DNA from: Cycas panzhihuaensis
Lineage: Eukaryota; Cycadophyta
Assembly: GCA_023213395.1 (NCBI GenBank)
Contig: CM041465.1
Location: 201,569,741-201,633,740, forward strand
Direction: 5' to 3'
Length of the DNA: 64,000 bases
The notes beneath the pieces are model-generated. The model worked only from the letters and a program-made list of their open reading frames with translations, did not search any database and had not been told where the DNA came from. Position numbers and translations under genes: made by a program. Below are positions 11,155-23,084 of the stretch, piece after piece; the stretch's first letter is position 1, and the number at the start of each line of letters is the position of its first letter.

Positions 11155-11228
11155 TCACCTCATAACATGTTTTAATATTGAATTGACCTTTTTGAGCTTT
11201 TATCTCTACCTTTTCCCTTTGAAAAGAA

Positions 11229-11240
11229 GCTCGGATACCA
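11229..11240 (-). other. primer binding site of element B (tRNA-iMet, one mismatch)
   Basis: The minus strand reads TGGTATCCGAGC, one base from the tRNA-iMet complement TGGTATCAGAGC, and is separated from the LTR by two bases. Confidence 0.85.
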
Positions 11241-11242
11241 CT

Positions 11243-11818
11243 TGTAGTGATCTAGTTCTACTTTTATAGTAATTTTCCTAAAAAATCCATGGAATAATTC
11301 ACAAAAGATAATAACTAGATGCTATTCAATAGGAAAATAAACAAGGAATAGGAATTACATAATCTACCAAAGTAAATAATAATATTTATTATTAAATAAT
11401 ACCAAAATAGAATGAAATTACAACAAAATACCAATATTTCCTAAAGAAGTAAGCTTCCCTCTTCGAGACGAGGAACCCTCTAAACTATAGCCCCCAAATG
11501 GGTGAGCTAATTACAGCCCTAGAACCAAAAATGCGCAACCAAAAGAACCTCTGAATGATAGTTTAGGATGCGGCCCAAACTTCCTATTTATAACGATCAA
11601 AATACTTTAATTAGAAGTTGGCTATACTAGGTGATATTCTTCTCAATACTACTCAAATAGGAGTTGTCTAGAACTTCTCCAAAAACTAGCAAACTAACTT
11701 TAAACAGTCATAACTTTTGATATAGATGTTAGAATTAACTTTCATCTGAACTATTGGAATCCTTGTTCAATGACCTTTGATTTGAATGGTCATAAGGTAC
11801 AACTTTTGGAATGCTATA
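11243..11818 (-). repeat. 5' LTR of element B
   Basis: 576-bp partner of 6020-6605. Relative to it there is a small deletion near 11800. It is followed by TCTAT against TTTAT before the left LTR. Confidence 0.88.
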
Positions 11819-13040
11819 TCTATATTCACTATATTCTCATAGGCAGGGTGTTAATAGCCAAGTGAAATTCATTTATCTTATTGATGGTAATAACTTCTTC
11901 TATTTTACCTCTTACAACTTGAGATTTATTGGAGTTAGATATAGGCACTACAAAATTACCTTATACTTGTTGTAAGATGGGTTTCTGATATTAATGAATC
12001 TCCATTGTCTTATCTATAAGTAGATATATCTTATGATCCTAACTCCTTTAGGCCTTTCACTCTAGCCATTCCTTTCCTATATTTCTAGATCGAGTCCATC
12101 ATTTTAGGATCATTTAAAAGTTTAGGTTAGGATAAATTAGTTTATCTTAGGTGGATTAATTATGATAAGTTAGACACATAGACATTACTATATTTAGGAT
12201 GCATGCATCCTAATGAAACCCTATCATTCTGAGGGCCCCTTTTATTAGGTGTTGTTTAGTCCCTCTAGAGGTGCTTCCTATTATATAAATGGATTTTATC
12301 TCTATGGTTCTAGTTTGTTAATAATTTACCTTTGATCTATTCTCATGCATGTTTATTTCTTTGTGTACTTGCCTACATTGCTTGCTTATTGGCTATTGAT
12401 TTGTTACTTTATTTTAAGGTCATTCTCCTTTCTTTCATCTTTGGAATCTACATGCACCTATACATTACCTCTTAGTCTAGATCGTAGTTACTTTTCATCC
12501 CTATACTTGTGTCCATAAGATTCACAAGAGCCATAGGTTTGTTACTCTCTTAACTTGGATCCCTTTCATCCTTTGAGTTTATCATTGGGTTGTGTTTTTA
12601 TACCTCCCATCCTATGTGTTGACATTAATTAGTGATCATACTAGAGACTTTTGAGTTAGAGTTAGTGATATATCATTGATTCTACCTTTCACTTTGATTA
12701 GACCTTTTGCCTCAGGGTGGAAGTCTTGACTAGCACAACTTTCTTTTGTCAACATCCTTCACTCCCTTAGTGCTTTTTTAGTGTGCAAGAATGTATTTAC
12801 TTATTTATTGTTATTCGTTCTTCTTATTTGTCTCCTACATGCTCCAATTTTATTAGCAACTCTAAGGTCTTCCACCTTCTAACTCATTCTTATCCATATC
12901 CTTGAGTTCAACATATGTTAAGCTTCCCTTAATGGAAAACCAACCCCATCCTTAATGGTTTACCAAACTTTTTCAAAACCAACATCATTATCAACCTCAA
13001 GATCTTTAAGAAAGTCAAGATCCATATCAGACCTATGGCC
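11819..13040 (+). repeat. probable 5' LTR / leader of Tat-type copy 2 (right part)
   Basis: 1.2 kb of AT-rich DNA between element B and the copia element. It resumes the sequence cut at 6019. Both strands have stops in all frames over useful lengths. It is pyrimidine-rich on the plus strand, like the end of the proven Tat-type LTR and leader at 44 kb, and the plus-strand gag of the same family continues after the copia insertion. The assignment is by position rather than by alignment. Confidence 0.35.
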
Positions 13041-13400
13041 TATTATAATAAGGCATTCAATGGAGTCAATAATTAAAAGGATTATCCATTAAGTAGTAGA
13101 AATTAATTCTTAATATTTGATATAATCTCTATTCAATAAATTACTCACACTATAAAATAGCTCAGTAATCCTTATTCTTTACTCATGAATCTTACAAAAT
13201 TACCTATACATAACTATATATAATAATAAAAAGAATAATAATCCTATCTAACTCGATACATATGAGGTGAGATTTGTAGCCCCTATTGACTTATTACTCA
13301 TAAATAATAATATAATTTAACTATAATATAATACAAAATATTAAAGGGGAGGCTCATAACCTAAGGTTATGAACCATGAAATAAACATTGATGTTTAATA
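13041..13400 (-). repeat. 3' LTR of copia element A
   Basis: Matches 20150-20509 along its full 360 bp, with scattered, largely transitional substitutions. The minus strand begins TATTAAACATC, expected TGTTAAACA as in the partner. The purine run complementary to 13401-13411 (minus strand TTAAGGAGGGC) is the polypurine tract. Confidence 0.85.
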
Positions 13401-13439
13401 GCCCTCCTTAATATTTATTTCATTTTTCCTAATACTTAA

Positions 13440-13900
13440 ACCATTCCTAAGAGTCTAGAATATATTAGGTGCTAGTGGTTTGGTGAAGATATCAACTAGT
13501 TATTCTTTTATCAACTTATACGCCATCTCCATCATACCATTTTTAATTAACTTTTAAATAAAGTAATGGTACACCTCAATATGATTAGTGCAAGTATGGA
13601 ATATAAGATTTTTGATCATTTTCAAGGTACTCTAATTATCATAGTATAAGATAGTTGGTTCCCATGTCCTATAGAATCTAACATAACCAAATGGCTTTTG
13701 TAGATACTATAACTATAGTCTTGTACTTTAGTTTACTAAAGGATAAAATAATATTTGATTACTTTTTACTACTCCATATGATGGTAGCTAAACCCATATT
13801 AAAGTAATACCCAAAAGTTGACCTTCTTCTATTTGCACATTCAACCCAATCAAAATCTATGAATCCTATTAATTTAAAAATATTGTTATGCTAGAATTTG
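13440..13900 (-). pseudogene. copia RNase H C-terminal region (decayed)
   Basis: The minus strand reads HIEVYHYFI, then NGMMEMAYKLIKE and LVDIFTKPLAPNIF. This is the conserved end of copia Pol (HIDIRYHFIRE ... ADIFTKPL). Stops break the frame. RNase H removes the RNA strand of the hybrid during reverse transcription. The upstream part to about 13900 is weaker. Confidence 0.75.
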
Positions 13901-14199
13901 AGTTCACAGTAAATCATCCCTTTCAAGTATTTGAGGATTATTTGTGTGGCTTTATAGTGACTCTATTTTGGTGCTATCATAAACTTGAATATTATTCTAA
14001 CTGCATAAGATACATTAGGTTTAGTAATAATTAGGTATATATATTTCCTATTAGTTATTTATACAATATATAACTCCATAAATTTCTATTATTAATTTAG
14101 AACTTGTCTCCATGGGGGTGGGTATAGGTTTATAATATTCCATTCTAAATTTCTTTGTAATCTCCCAAGTATACTTTACCTATAAGATGAAGGTATGTT

Positions 14200-14640
14200 C
14201 AGGCCTCTACCATACTTCCACTCTAAGGAAGTAGTGTAGAATTCCTAGATCTATCATCTCAAAGTAATGACTAAGATTTGCTTTTAAATATAATGTTATA
14301 TTAATATCATTACTTATGATCAATAGATCATCAATGTACAATACCAAAAATAAGATTTTACTATTCTCTACTTTGATATATGGGCTTGAATTATTTGGAG
14401 ATCTCTCAAAATCATTCTTATATAAGTATTGATTGATTTTCTTATACCAGGCTTTAGGAGCCTGTTTTAGGCCATACAAGGTCTTCTTAAGTCAACATAC
14501 TAAATGCACATGGCCTTTTTCAATAAAGTTAGATGGTTGCTCCATGTAGACTTCTTCATTTAACTCTCTATTCAAAAATTCACTTTTCACATGCATCTGG
14601 TGTAGTTGCTAATTGAATTATGTAGTTATCACCTTAATGA
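14200..14640 (-). pseudogene. copia reverse transcriptase (partial)
   Basis: A 90-codon open stretch (14207-14479) encodes MYGLKQAPKAWYKKI, LYKNDFERSP, FLVLYIDDLLIISN and FEMIDLGILHYFL. These are all landmark blocks of Ty1/copia RT, with the catalytic YIDD intact. Upstream sequence to about 14640 carries decayed N-terminal RT blocks with stops. The missing palm N-terminus and the stops mean no function. Confidence 0.9.
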
Positions 14641-15289
14641 GTCAAATGATGTTCATCTTTATAACATGAGTGAATATCTATTGGTAATTGATCCCTTCTT
14701 ATTTCTTGAAGCCTTTAGCAATAAGTAATACTTATATTTATTTATAGATCCATCAAATTTAAACATGATTCTATAGATCTATTTGCATCTAATTATTTAC
14801 TTATTAGCACATAATTATACTAGATCCCATATGTGGTTTTTCCTGATTGCTTATATTTCAATATTATATAGTGTCATATCACTTTTACTCTTTAAGTATT
14901 TTTTCAATTATTAATGATTTATCTACATCTAAGACATGTCATAAGTTCTATGTTTACATGTTCAGATGATTGCATTCTTATTTTTTGCTCTATCATATTT
15001 AGGTAATATTTTCTTTATATCCTCCATGGTTTTCAAATACCATTTCGAAAGCTTCTTCTTTGAAGATAAAGATGAAGTATCTAATAGTTTTTTTGGCTTA
15101 AGGTTTGACTTTTTCTTTGTCTTTAGCTTTTACCTAAAATTATCTTTTGGAAATTAGAAGGATTCTAACTTTGTTACTATATCAATATCAAATAACTTAT
15201 ACTTTAGTTAAAAGATGTCATATAAAGGACTACATTCATGCAACTCCTTAACCTAGCCCTTAGCATTATTTGAATCATGATCTTAAGTC

Positions 15290-15700
15290 TTATCTTCCTA
15301 AAAAATCACATCACAAGTTATGTAAAATTTTTAAGTTAACAACTTGTATACCCTACAAGCTTTTCTTTCCTTAGAGTATCCAACAAAGATCGTCTTAATC
15401 CCATGATCTTTACATAACTCTATAAATTAATTTGATGTGTATTCTCCATAATTATCCATTTATAGAACTTTAATCTTCAAAACACTTTTATTTTCCACTA
15501 ACTCTTTGAACTATTTAAAGTAGATGAAGGCTTATCATTTTTCCCTCAATAGAAAAACCTAGAGTTTTTTATGAAAAGTCATCAATAAAAGTGATAAGAT
15601 ATCTTACTCCTCATAATGAGATGATAGGTATTGGTCCATAAATTTATGAATGAACCAATCTTAGCTTCTGTTTGGCTCTTTGTGCCTTCTTCTTTAAAAA
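15290..15700 (-). pseudogene. copia integrase core with internal deletion
   Basis: The minus strand gives LVHS-IYGPIPIISL, LITFIDDFS and ELVENKSVLKIKVL, then DNYGEYTSN-FIELCKDHGIK. The next residues are TIFVGYSKERKACRVY, a block that normally lies over 100 residues further on. The segment with the third acidic catalytic residue and the PQQNG motif is missing, an in-frame deletion of several hundred bases. The remaining blocks are typical of the copia rve integrase domain, which joins element DNA to the target. Confidence 0.82.
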
Positions 15701-16329
15701 GGACTCTTTATGTTATGTTCCAAATATACAAGGTTTATATATTCATCCTTTACTATCTATCATGGGAAGACTATGCATTATTTTTAGCGTATTCATCAAT
15801 TGAAGACTAGTGTAGTTTAGATAACCTATACATTCATGATGTAACTTTTGTTTTGGAGATATATAGAGGTACAATCTCTGCATATATAAGTTTCTTTATA
15901 GATTTTATAAGTTATTTTCCCTGAGATCCTTGGCTACAATATTATTTCATTTATCTTAGAATATGCATTGTTCTAAAGTAAACATTATAGTCATGTTTCA
16001 TTATTCAATTTCCTTAATTAAAACAACATTGGCCTTATGATTTTGTACATATAAAATATTACCTAGATATGTTTTATCTCTATTTGACATGATTATTAAA
16101 ACCTTTGCTACTAATGTATCATCCAAATCAGTGTTATCCCCAATAATGACCTTTTGATGTACTTCCAACATTTAAAAGAATTATTCTAGCCTTCTAGTCC
16201 ATGTGTCATGATACATGAGAATTAATGAACTAGACATCCTATACATTTGAATCTATTTTATACACTACACAAAGTAATCATTTTGATATCTTAGTAGGTG
16301 ACTTCTTTGTTATATTTAAAACTTAACCA

Positions 16330-16597
16330 TATTAATAAGGTGGTGGTTATTATCATTATTATTATTATCTTTGCTATTGGGGTTATTACTATTATTATCA
16401 TTGGGGTGGATTTTGTAATTATTGTAAATTCTACTACCATATCTAATGATCCTTTTTAATTTGTCTTAATTCTCTATAGTGATAACACTTTGGTCCATAG
16501 TGTCCCTTAAGGCTTATATGTTTGTAAATAGTATAATTCTTAAGACCTATAAGTTTTTTTATGGTTGTATTCATTATACCACCTGTACTAGCCATTT
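16330..16597 (-). pseudogene. gag: copia Gag with internal deletion
   Basis: The minus strand starts MASTGGIMNTTIKKLIGLKN at about 16595. Within about 20 residues it runs into GPKCYHYRELRQIKKDH, a decayed zinc knuckle (expected CxxC-GHxxxxC). The body of Gag between N-terminus and knuckle is missing. An Asn-rich tail follows (NDNNSNNPNSKDNNNNDNN). A similar Asn run made of AAT codons is seen in some copia Gag linkers. Confidence 0.65.
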
Positions 16598-16599
16598 TA

Positions 16600-17421
16600 A
16601 GTAGAAAGCAACAAAAAACCAATTAGAAAGAAGGAAAAATAATCATAAAAATAAAGAAAGAAATCTATAAAAGTCCTCAATCTATGTGTAAGTAGTTGGT
16701 ATGGGTAGTTTTCTACCTCAGTCTACTCATAGGTAGCTAAAATACCACAAAAAATTATAAAATTTACCTTTTTACTATACAAGTGTAGCATATGACCACT
16801 ATTAAATTGAAGCTCTAAAAATATTAATCATTGTGGTATATTTATTTTTGTAAAATAGATACTATGTGACCTAGAAATAACATTAACACTTAAATGACAA
16901 TGTGATTGGGGACTAGCAGGCAGGGGGCTAACTTATAGAACTCAAATCTCTTTCTAATTTAACTTAATATCATATAAATTTTATAAAAATTTAAATAGTT
17001 TTTATCTTAACTTTATTTGAAAATATTCCTTAAGAATATTCTTCCAAAAAAGAGTGGGCGATAAATGGACCCCTTCACAAAATCAATTATATATCATAAA
17101 AGAAGTTATTTTCTAAAAAAAAATCTTTCACCACTACATAGTTGGATTATTAGTGGTTAGTTTAAAAACTACATTAATTGGTTTCATTGCATCAAGCATC
17201 ATTGGGAATACATAAAAGATTCTACTTCCTACTTAGGCCTTTATTTGGTGTCCTTTAGCCTATTCAACTTTGTTACTTTCTATGTTGTCTACTTATTTAT
17301 GTTTAGCCTATGTTTGGCTCATTTATTTCTCTACTTGGTCTTAGTTTTTTATTGTGTACCTCCTCTTCATCTTAATATACTTCATTAAGCCCTCTCTTAC
17401 ACGTCTAGTTCACATTATATT
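16600..17421 (-). other. 5' internal region of element A, no gene seen
   Basis: About 0.8 kb upstream of the gag start in element orientation, up to the nested element. It is AT-rich, with stops in all frames and no domain I can recognise. It should be leader of element A. Confidence 0.4.
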
Positions 17422-17901
17422 TGACAGAATTAGAGTTAATCTAATTACTAGAAAAAAATGATAGGATCTTTATTCTATTGTATCCAACAAACATAAACTC
17501 ATTAAAGATATTATGAACATATTCACATGAATACAATATGTTGAATGAGGATTAGAAATTAACTCTAATCTAAAATAATGATAGATCAAATTAGTTGATA
17601 ACTAATATAGAATTTTGGCAAAGTTGGACTCTAACCAAAGATCTCTCTTTTACACGAGTGTATATATGGCCTTAATCTATAGAAGGCTCAATATTTGCCA
17701 CTTTATAAAATGGTAAGTGCAGATTGGACTTCACATGCTCACATTTCATTAGACCTCATATTATATACATCTCATCAGATGGTTATGAAGCTAAAGTGGG
17801 GTGATGACCCTCAACTAGGAAGTACAATATTAAGTCATAACTTAAGTTATAATTGACTAACTTTATATAAGAGTACATGAAGGGGTTATTATATTTTAAC
17901 A
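17422..17901 (-). repeat. 3' LTR of the miniature element
   Basis: 480 bp. The plus strand begins TGACAGAATTAG and ends TTTTAACA, with TG...CA termini intact. It matches 18293-18774 over its whole length. Confidence 0.9.
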
Positions 17902-18040
17902 TCCTCTCTTAATGACAACTTCATTAATCTTTATGCCAAAGTCATGTTGAAACCTTTGAAACTTTAGTTTACTAAATGTTTTAGTGAAGATATTTACAAC
18001 CTAGTCTTTAGTCAATCTTTTTGTAAGATTAATTTGCTTT
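17902..18040 (-). pseudogene. C-terminal tail of copia Pol kept in the miniature element
   Basis: The minus strand reads D-VVNIFTKTFSKLKFQRFQ, then DFGIKINEVV, and runs up to the polypurine tract AAGAGAGGA. This matches the conserved copia end (ADIFTKPLSK-KF...LG). It shows the element is a deletion derivative of a real copia family and not a captured host sequence. Confidence 0.82.
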
Positions 18041-18278
18041 ATTCAATTATGACTAGGTAGTCTACATTATTTCATAGGCTATCATCTCTTCTATGATTAG
18101 GCATAGCTTCTTCTATGACTAGTGTGGGTAAACAAACTAATCAAGTAAAGAGAACAAATTAAATAGAATGAACGAGCCTTAAATAGGCTTCTATTTTTAT
18201 AAGGGAATTAAATAGAACTTAGTGGTCTCATCCATCTAGTGATTAACCATAGCAGACCAGTGTATGTAAGAGAACCTA

Positions 18279-18290
18279 GCTCTAATACTA
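18279..18290 (-). other. degraded primer binding site of the miniature element
   Basis: The minus strand reads TAGTATTAGAGC against TGGTATCAGAGC: two differences, both transitions. It is two bases from the LTR. Confidence 0.85.
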
Positions 18291-18292
18291 AA

Positions 18293-18774
18293 TGACAAAA
18301 TTAGAATTAATCTAATAACTAGAAAACACATGATATGATCTTTATTCTCTTATATCCAATAAATATAAACTCATCAAGTATATTATAAACACATTCATAT
18401 GAATATAATATGTTGAAGGAGGATTAGAAATTAGCTCTAACCTAAAATAATGATAAATAAAATTAGTTGACAATTGATACAGAAGTTTGGTAGACTTTTG
18501 ACTGTCACCAAAGATCTCTCTTTTATATGAGTGTAGACATGGCCTTAATTTATAGAGGGCTCGATGACTATCGCTTTACAAAATGGTGAGTGTAAACTAG
18601 ACCTCACATGCTCATATTTCATTGAATCTCAAGTTACATACATCTCATTCGATGATTATGAGGCTAAAATAGGGTGATGACCCTCAATTAGGAAGTACAA
18701 CATTAAGTCATAACTTAAGTTATAATTAAATAACTTTAAATAAGAGTACATGAAGGAGTCATTATATTTTAATA
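18293..18774 (-). repeat. 5' LTR of the miniature element
   Basis: 482-bp partner of 17422-17901. Its plus-strand end reads TTTTAATA where the other copy has TTTTAACA. Confidence 0.9.
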
Positions 18775-20134
18775 GTACTTCTAGCCCTATAATAGGCATT
18801 TGATCATCTACTTTTGTGTTTGGTGCATTGTATGTAGAGGCATCCATTTCACATGGGCATCTATGATTTTCATCTACCCTTTTAGCATCTATTTGACCTT
18901 TGTGTGGGTGTGCTTAGTTAGTTCTTTTGATTTGTATAAATCTTTATTTGATAATAGGAGGCTATAATCTATATAATAATCTTAAGGTCATCTCACATTC
19001 TGTGCATTATTATCTCATAATTTCTACATTGTTGAGTTTGTAGTTATGGCAATCTATTGACAAGTTTACTTTCTATCTTTGCTCCTTATGTTGGCAAGTT
19101 TATTATTCGTAGGCATCCCTATTAACATAGTGACTTTTGTTCTACTTCACTCTTTGGTCATGAGGTCTAGCTCTTAGTCTACATCTCTTTTTGGCATCTT
19201 TGATGCTCATCTAGATCTATGGAGACATGGGAATTTTTTCTTATATTTTTAATATATCATTTAGATCAATTATTTGTAACTCACTATAGGCATAGGAGTT
19301 TGTGCAACTTGAGTCCTTTGTTGATGACTTTATAGCTACAGCCACTTGTTGTATCTCAATCTTTATAGTATGGGCTTACTCAAATATCTCCTTACATACT
19401 TTATAGATCATTTTGATCAATTTTTATTGATTTATTCATGCCCAAGCCACTGTAGGAAAGCTCGTTATTTCCTTGACCTTGAATATGAAAAAGTTTTGAT
19501 TTTTTTATATAGTTTATAAACTATATACTATGAAATTTAGAATACTCTTTAATAAATATTTCTTTTATAATAAAAGACCTCTCTTACAAGTTTAAAAAAT
19601 ATCATTTTAATATATTTTAATACTTTTGATTTAATATTTTATCTATGTTTTGAACAAAGATCAACAACTTTGAAAATCAATGGCCAATAGAGATCTACAT
19701 TAATGTAATACATAATACTCTATCCAATACTATTTTTACTAGAGATCATATTCATAATGGCCTACTACAACTTGACAAGTCTATTAATAATAAATCAACA
19801 ACCCTTTACCTTTAAAGACTATCTACCATCTTACATGTGAGTTTTTATACCCACATATGACATATGTCTTCATGCATGTCTCTTCTAGTCTACAAATTGG
19901 TGTCCAACTTCCTACATATGTGTATTTCTTCCTACATGTCTTTTTCAAGCCTACAAATAGATGTTCAACTACCTACATTCAAGTTTGTACAACATGCATG
20001 TTGTATCCACTAGAATAACTAAATAGCTCAACTAAAAAATAGAATTTAATATATATCAAACATGTGAATTTTAAGTAACAACCAGATATAATATACTAAT
20101 CAGCGATTATGGTTGATAAATACACTAAGAATTT
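18775..20134 (-). other. 5' leader of element A, no gene seen
   Basis: 1.36 kb between the nested element and the primer site. No recognisable domain on either strand. Two near-repeats of a plus-strand word (CTACA(T)ATGTG / CTACATGTC, about 19855-19990) are visible but short. Confidence 0.4.
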
Positions 20135-20146
20135 ACTTTAATACTA
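20135..20146 (-). other. degraded primer binding site of element A
   Basis: The minus strand reads TAGTATTAAAGT against the tRNA-iMet complement TGGTATCAGAGC. All four differences are transitions, and it lies three bases from the LTR. Confidence 0.75.
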
Positions 20147-20149
20147 TAA

Positions 20150-20509
20150 CATTATAATAAGGCATACAATGGTGTCAATAATTAAAAGGATTAACCACCA
20201 AATAGTAAAAATCAATTCTAAATATTTGATATAATCTCTATTTAATAAATGCCTCACATTACAAATTGAATCAATAATCCTTACTCTTCACTCATACATC
20301 TTATAAAATGACCTATACATAACTATATATAATAATGAAGAGAATAATAATCCTATCTAACTTGACATATATGAGATGAGAGTCATAACCCCCATTGACT
20401 TATCACTTAGAAATTATAAAATAATCTAACTATAATATAACATAAAATATTAAAGGGGAGGTTTATAACCTAAGGTTATGAACCATGAAATAAACATTAG
20501 TGTTTAACA
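20150..20509 (-). repeat. 5' LTR of copia element A
   Basis: 360-bp partner of 13041-13400. It ends GTGTTTAACA, giving a minus-strand start of TGTTAAACAC. Confidence 0.87.
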
Positions 20510-21779
20510 TGATCAAGATTGGTCACGAGAAATTGATCCCTTTGACCCTCATAGGCCTTCCCTAATGTGATAACCTCATCATACCCTATATATGAGCTTG
20601 ACCTTGCCTATTAGAATCTTATTAATTCTCCTGCATATGCCATCAAAGTTTCTTAACCCTAAGATACCTCATCTGACCCTAAGACTATAACTTATGTTCA
20701 TCCATTTGATTAGTCCTAAGGGATCGAATCCTTCTTTGACTTCTCCTAGACCCTAAAGAGTCCATTAGATACTATGGATTCCTTAAGATCCTAATTTAAA
20801 TAATCATCTAAAAATATAACTCTTGCATATGTTCATCACTTATTTAGGACTAGTTTAGCCTATCTTCTTCCATTCCACCACCCTAATAGTAAGTAGTTTC
20901 ATAACCAAAGGTTGTTTCACAAGGGGCAACTTCACAACTTGTCCCCATTCCTACTTAACCTTCACTGATAATAGCCTTATTCATGACTTCTTCCTTAATG
21001 GTAGGTCATCCTCCTCTGACCTAACTAATTCAACATTCCACCCCACTTACCCCTCTAATAAGTGATCTTCTTACTTTGATCACTTAGCCTATAAGGATGT
21101 GGTCCATGTCCCCTTTCCCTCTATTTCCACCTTATCCCATACCTCTATCTTTGCTTTAACTCACAAGACCGTGGGGCTTGCTTGAGCTGACTACGTGCCT
21201 TGTCTAACCTCTCCATCAATTTAGGTAATCTACTTTTGTCCCACCTGGATATATTACTCAATAGTGGGGGCTATGTGTGATTTGCCCCCAAGTTCTTTTT
21301 GGGGTTGATCTCCTTCACCTATACAAAATTGTCCCCTCAATCAAAGGCTTGTATGGGCAAAGCTTAGTTTGTCATCCTTCTTCATGCCAAGATCCTTCAC
21401 ATCATCAAGTTGTTAAGCCCCAAACCATACTAACTTACCATACTCAATCTCATCCAATGTTGACTCCATCTTATACTACTCTTCCTTAAGGAATCTTTAC
21501 ATAAGCAGGAGTGCTCATTTAAACACACCAACCCCCTCCTTACTAATATTAACCCTATGGTTTCTTTGATTATAGAGGGATCGTGATATATATGGTAAAC
21601 ACATATGCCCAAACAATAATATCCTATTAATTTGAGAGCATTCCCTAACTTGTGCCTCCCTACCAACCCTATTATTAGGGGAAAGCCCCCTATAATGTGG
21701 CTTAAACCTTATATCCATGTCAAACCCAACTAATAGGTCCACCTGTCAATCCTTTATCTCAACCTAGGGCACACCTATT

Positions 21780-22335
21780 CATTGACTATTGTACCAGTCC
21801 TCTCTCTTTAGAGGCACTTCAAACTAATTTACCACATCACCCTCCAAAAGTTTCAAAGTTTAAAGGTACTTTATCTCAATACCCTAGGGACCATATTAAG
21901 GCATATGCCATGGCATGTATTGACTGTTCACCTTATAACCACATTTTAGTAAAGTTATTCCCTCAATTCCTTCAAGGTAATACTTTGAAATGGGTTTGCC
22001 ACCTCCCTCCTTATTCTATTTATTATTTTTGGTAATTGGTTGACACCTTTATGAACTATTTTAATGTTTCACATCCTTTTAAGAGGGGGGCTAAGGCCCT
22101 TAATTCTCATAATAAGATTAGGATGAGCTCAATCAAGATTTCATCCATTGTTTCCATGACCTATTGGATTCATCAAATGTTACATTGCCTAAATGCCTAA
22201 AAATGCATATCTTTGCAAATGCCCTTTGCCCAAAGATCCATATGGAATTACTTAATATGGGTACAAATACATGTGACTCTATCATTACCAAGCTCCTTAC
22301 CTTAGAGCCCATTAAGATCTAGGTAAGACTTAAAA
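21780..22335 (+). pseudogene. gag: gypsy Gag core domain (decayed)
   Basis: The plus strand reads LPHHPPKVSKFKGTLSQYPR, DHIKAYAMACIDCSPYNHIL and FPQFLQGNTLKWV, then FMNYFNVSHPFKRG. This matches block for block the Gag at 46.15-46.7 kb (LPPHSLEVPKFDGTSSQDP, KLFS-SLQGDALKWF, FVNYFDIAHPFESG). It is the Retrotrans_gag type of capsid domain. Multiple stops and a frame change at about 22.1 kb abolish function. Confidence 0.85.
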
Positions 22336-23084
22336 AGATCAACAAGTTTACCTTACAATGAGAGGTGCCCCCTCCACTATAAGACCATAGGCCTCAACCA
22401 TAAATTTAAAGGCCCCCTATTGACACCCTTAACAAGATTATGGATTCTTTTACTTTTGACATTTTCTCATTCAAGCAAATTATGGCTAGGGCCAATGGTA
22501 ACCTCTTGCTCCCTTGCACAAGTATAAGCTTCTTCATTAAACCACTCAAAACCCTCCTCTAACTAAGGACACCAAGCTTGAGCCTTCATCTAAGTAGAAG
22601 AATATATCCACTCCTCCTAGGGAGAAAAGATAGTATTCAATCGATTACCAAGGTTTTCATGATGATGCCTATTACTAGACCCAACATCTCGAATTAGCAC
22701 CCCCACAAGATTCTCCAATATAACTTGCCTCCAAATGCAACCTAAAATAGTAAGTACACATAGATCCACTCCTAGTTCATAAGGATCTTAAACCTCACAA
22801 GCAACTATAAGCCCAACAAGGAAAGGGAAGATCCCAATATCAATGAAGTAAACCCCCGTCACCCCCCCTAAAAAAGAAAGGCTGACAAAGCCCTTTAAGT
22901 TGAGCTAAAATCTATGCCTCCTAAAGACCAAGATTCTCTAGAGGTCATTGAGCACTATAACACAAATGGTAAAAGAGTCATTCAAATGCTTGAGACTACT
23001 AAGGCATTTTCCATAAATTAAGCTCAAGTAGTTAAATAAGTTGAAGGGGGCTCCTCTTCCTAACAACCACCCATGGAACCTTAA

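Larger units (their letters stand above)
6020..11818 (-). mobile_element. internally deleted gypsy-like LTR retrotransposon (element B)
   Basis: Two LTR copies (6020-6605 and 11243-11818) face the same way and the flanks TTTAT / TCTAT differ by one transition, as an aged 5-bp target duplication would. The primer site next to the right LTR shows minus orientation. Internal sequence is only about 1.6 kb once the nested element at 7088-10142 is removed. It contains an RT catalytic box about 100 bp from the primer site, so gag and protease are missing: this is a deletion derivative, probably mobilised in trans. It is inserted in the plus-strand Tat-type copy 2. Confidence 0.85.
17422..18774 (-). 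mobile_element. miniature LTR retrotransposon (TRIM-like) nested in element A
   Basis: Two LTRs of about 480 bp enclose only 391 bp of internal DNA. A degraded tRNA-iMet primer site (18279-18290) and a polypurine tract (17902-17910) sit where expected on the minus strand. The flanks are ATATT and GTACT, which differ by two transitions and are compatible with one 5-bp target duplication. The internal part keeps only the last residues of copia Pol, so this arose by deletion from an autonomous copia element and must have moved in trans. The LTRs are longer than in classic TRIMs. Confidence 0.87.
13041..20509 (-). mobile_element. Ty1/copia retrotransposon (element A), decayed, hosting a miniature element
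   Basis: 360-bp LTRs at 13041-13400 and 20150-20509 bracket a minus-strand copia element with Gag, integrase, RT and RNase H remnants in normal order. The flanks TGGCC / TGATC differ by two transitions and may be the aged 5-bp target duplication. Two internal deletions are visible, one in gag and one in integrase, so the source copy was probably defective before insertion or was trimmed later. A nested 1.35-kb element occupies 17422-18774. The element sits inside the plus-strand Tat-type copy 2. Confidence 0.87.
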
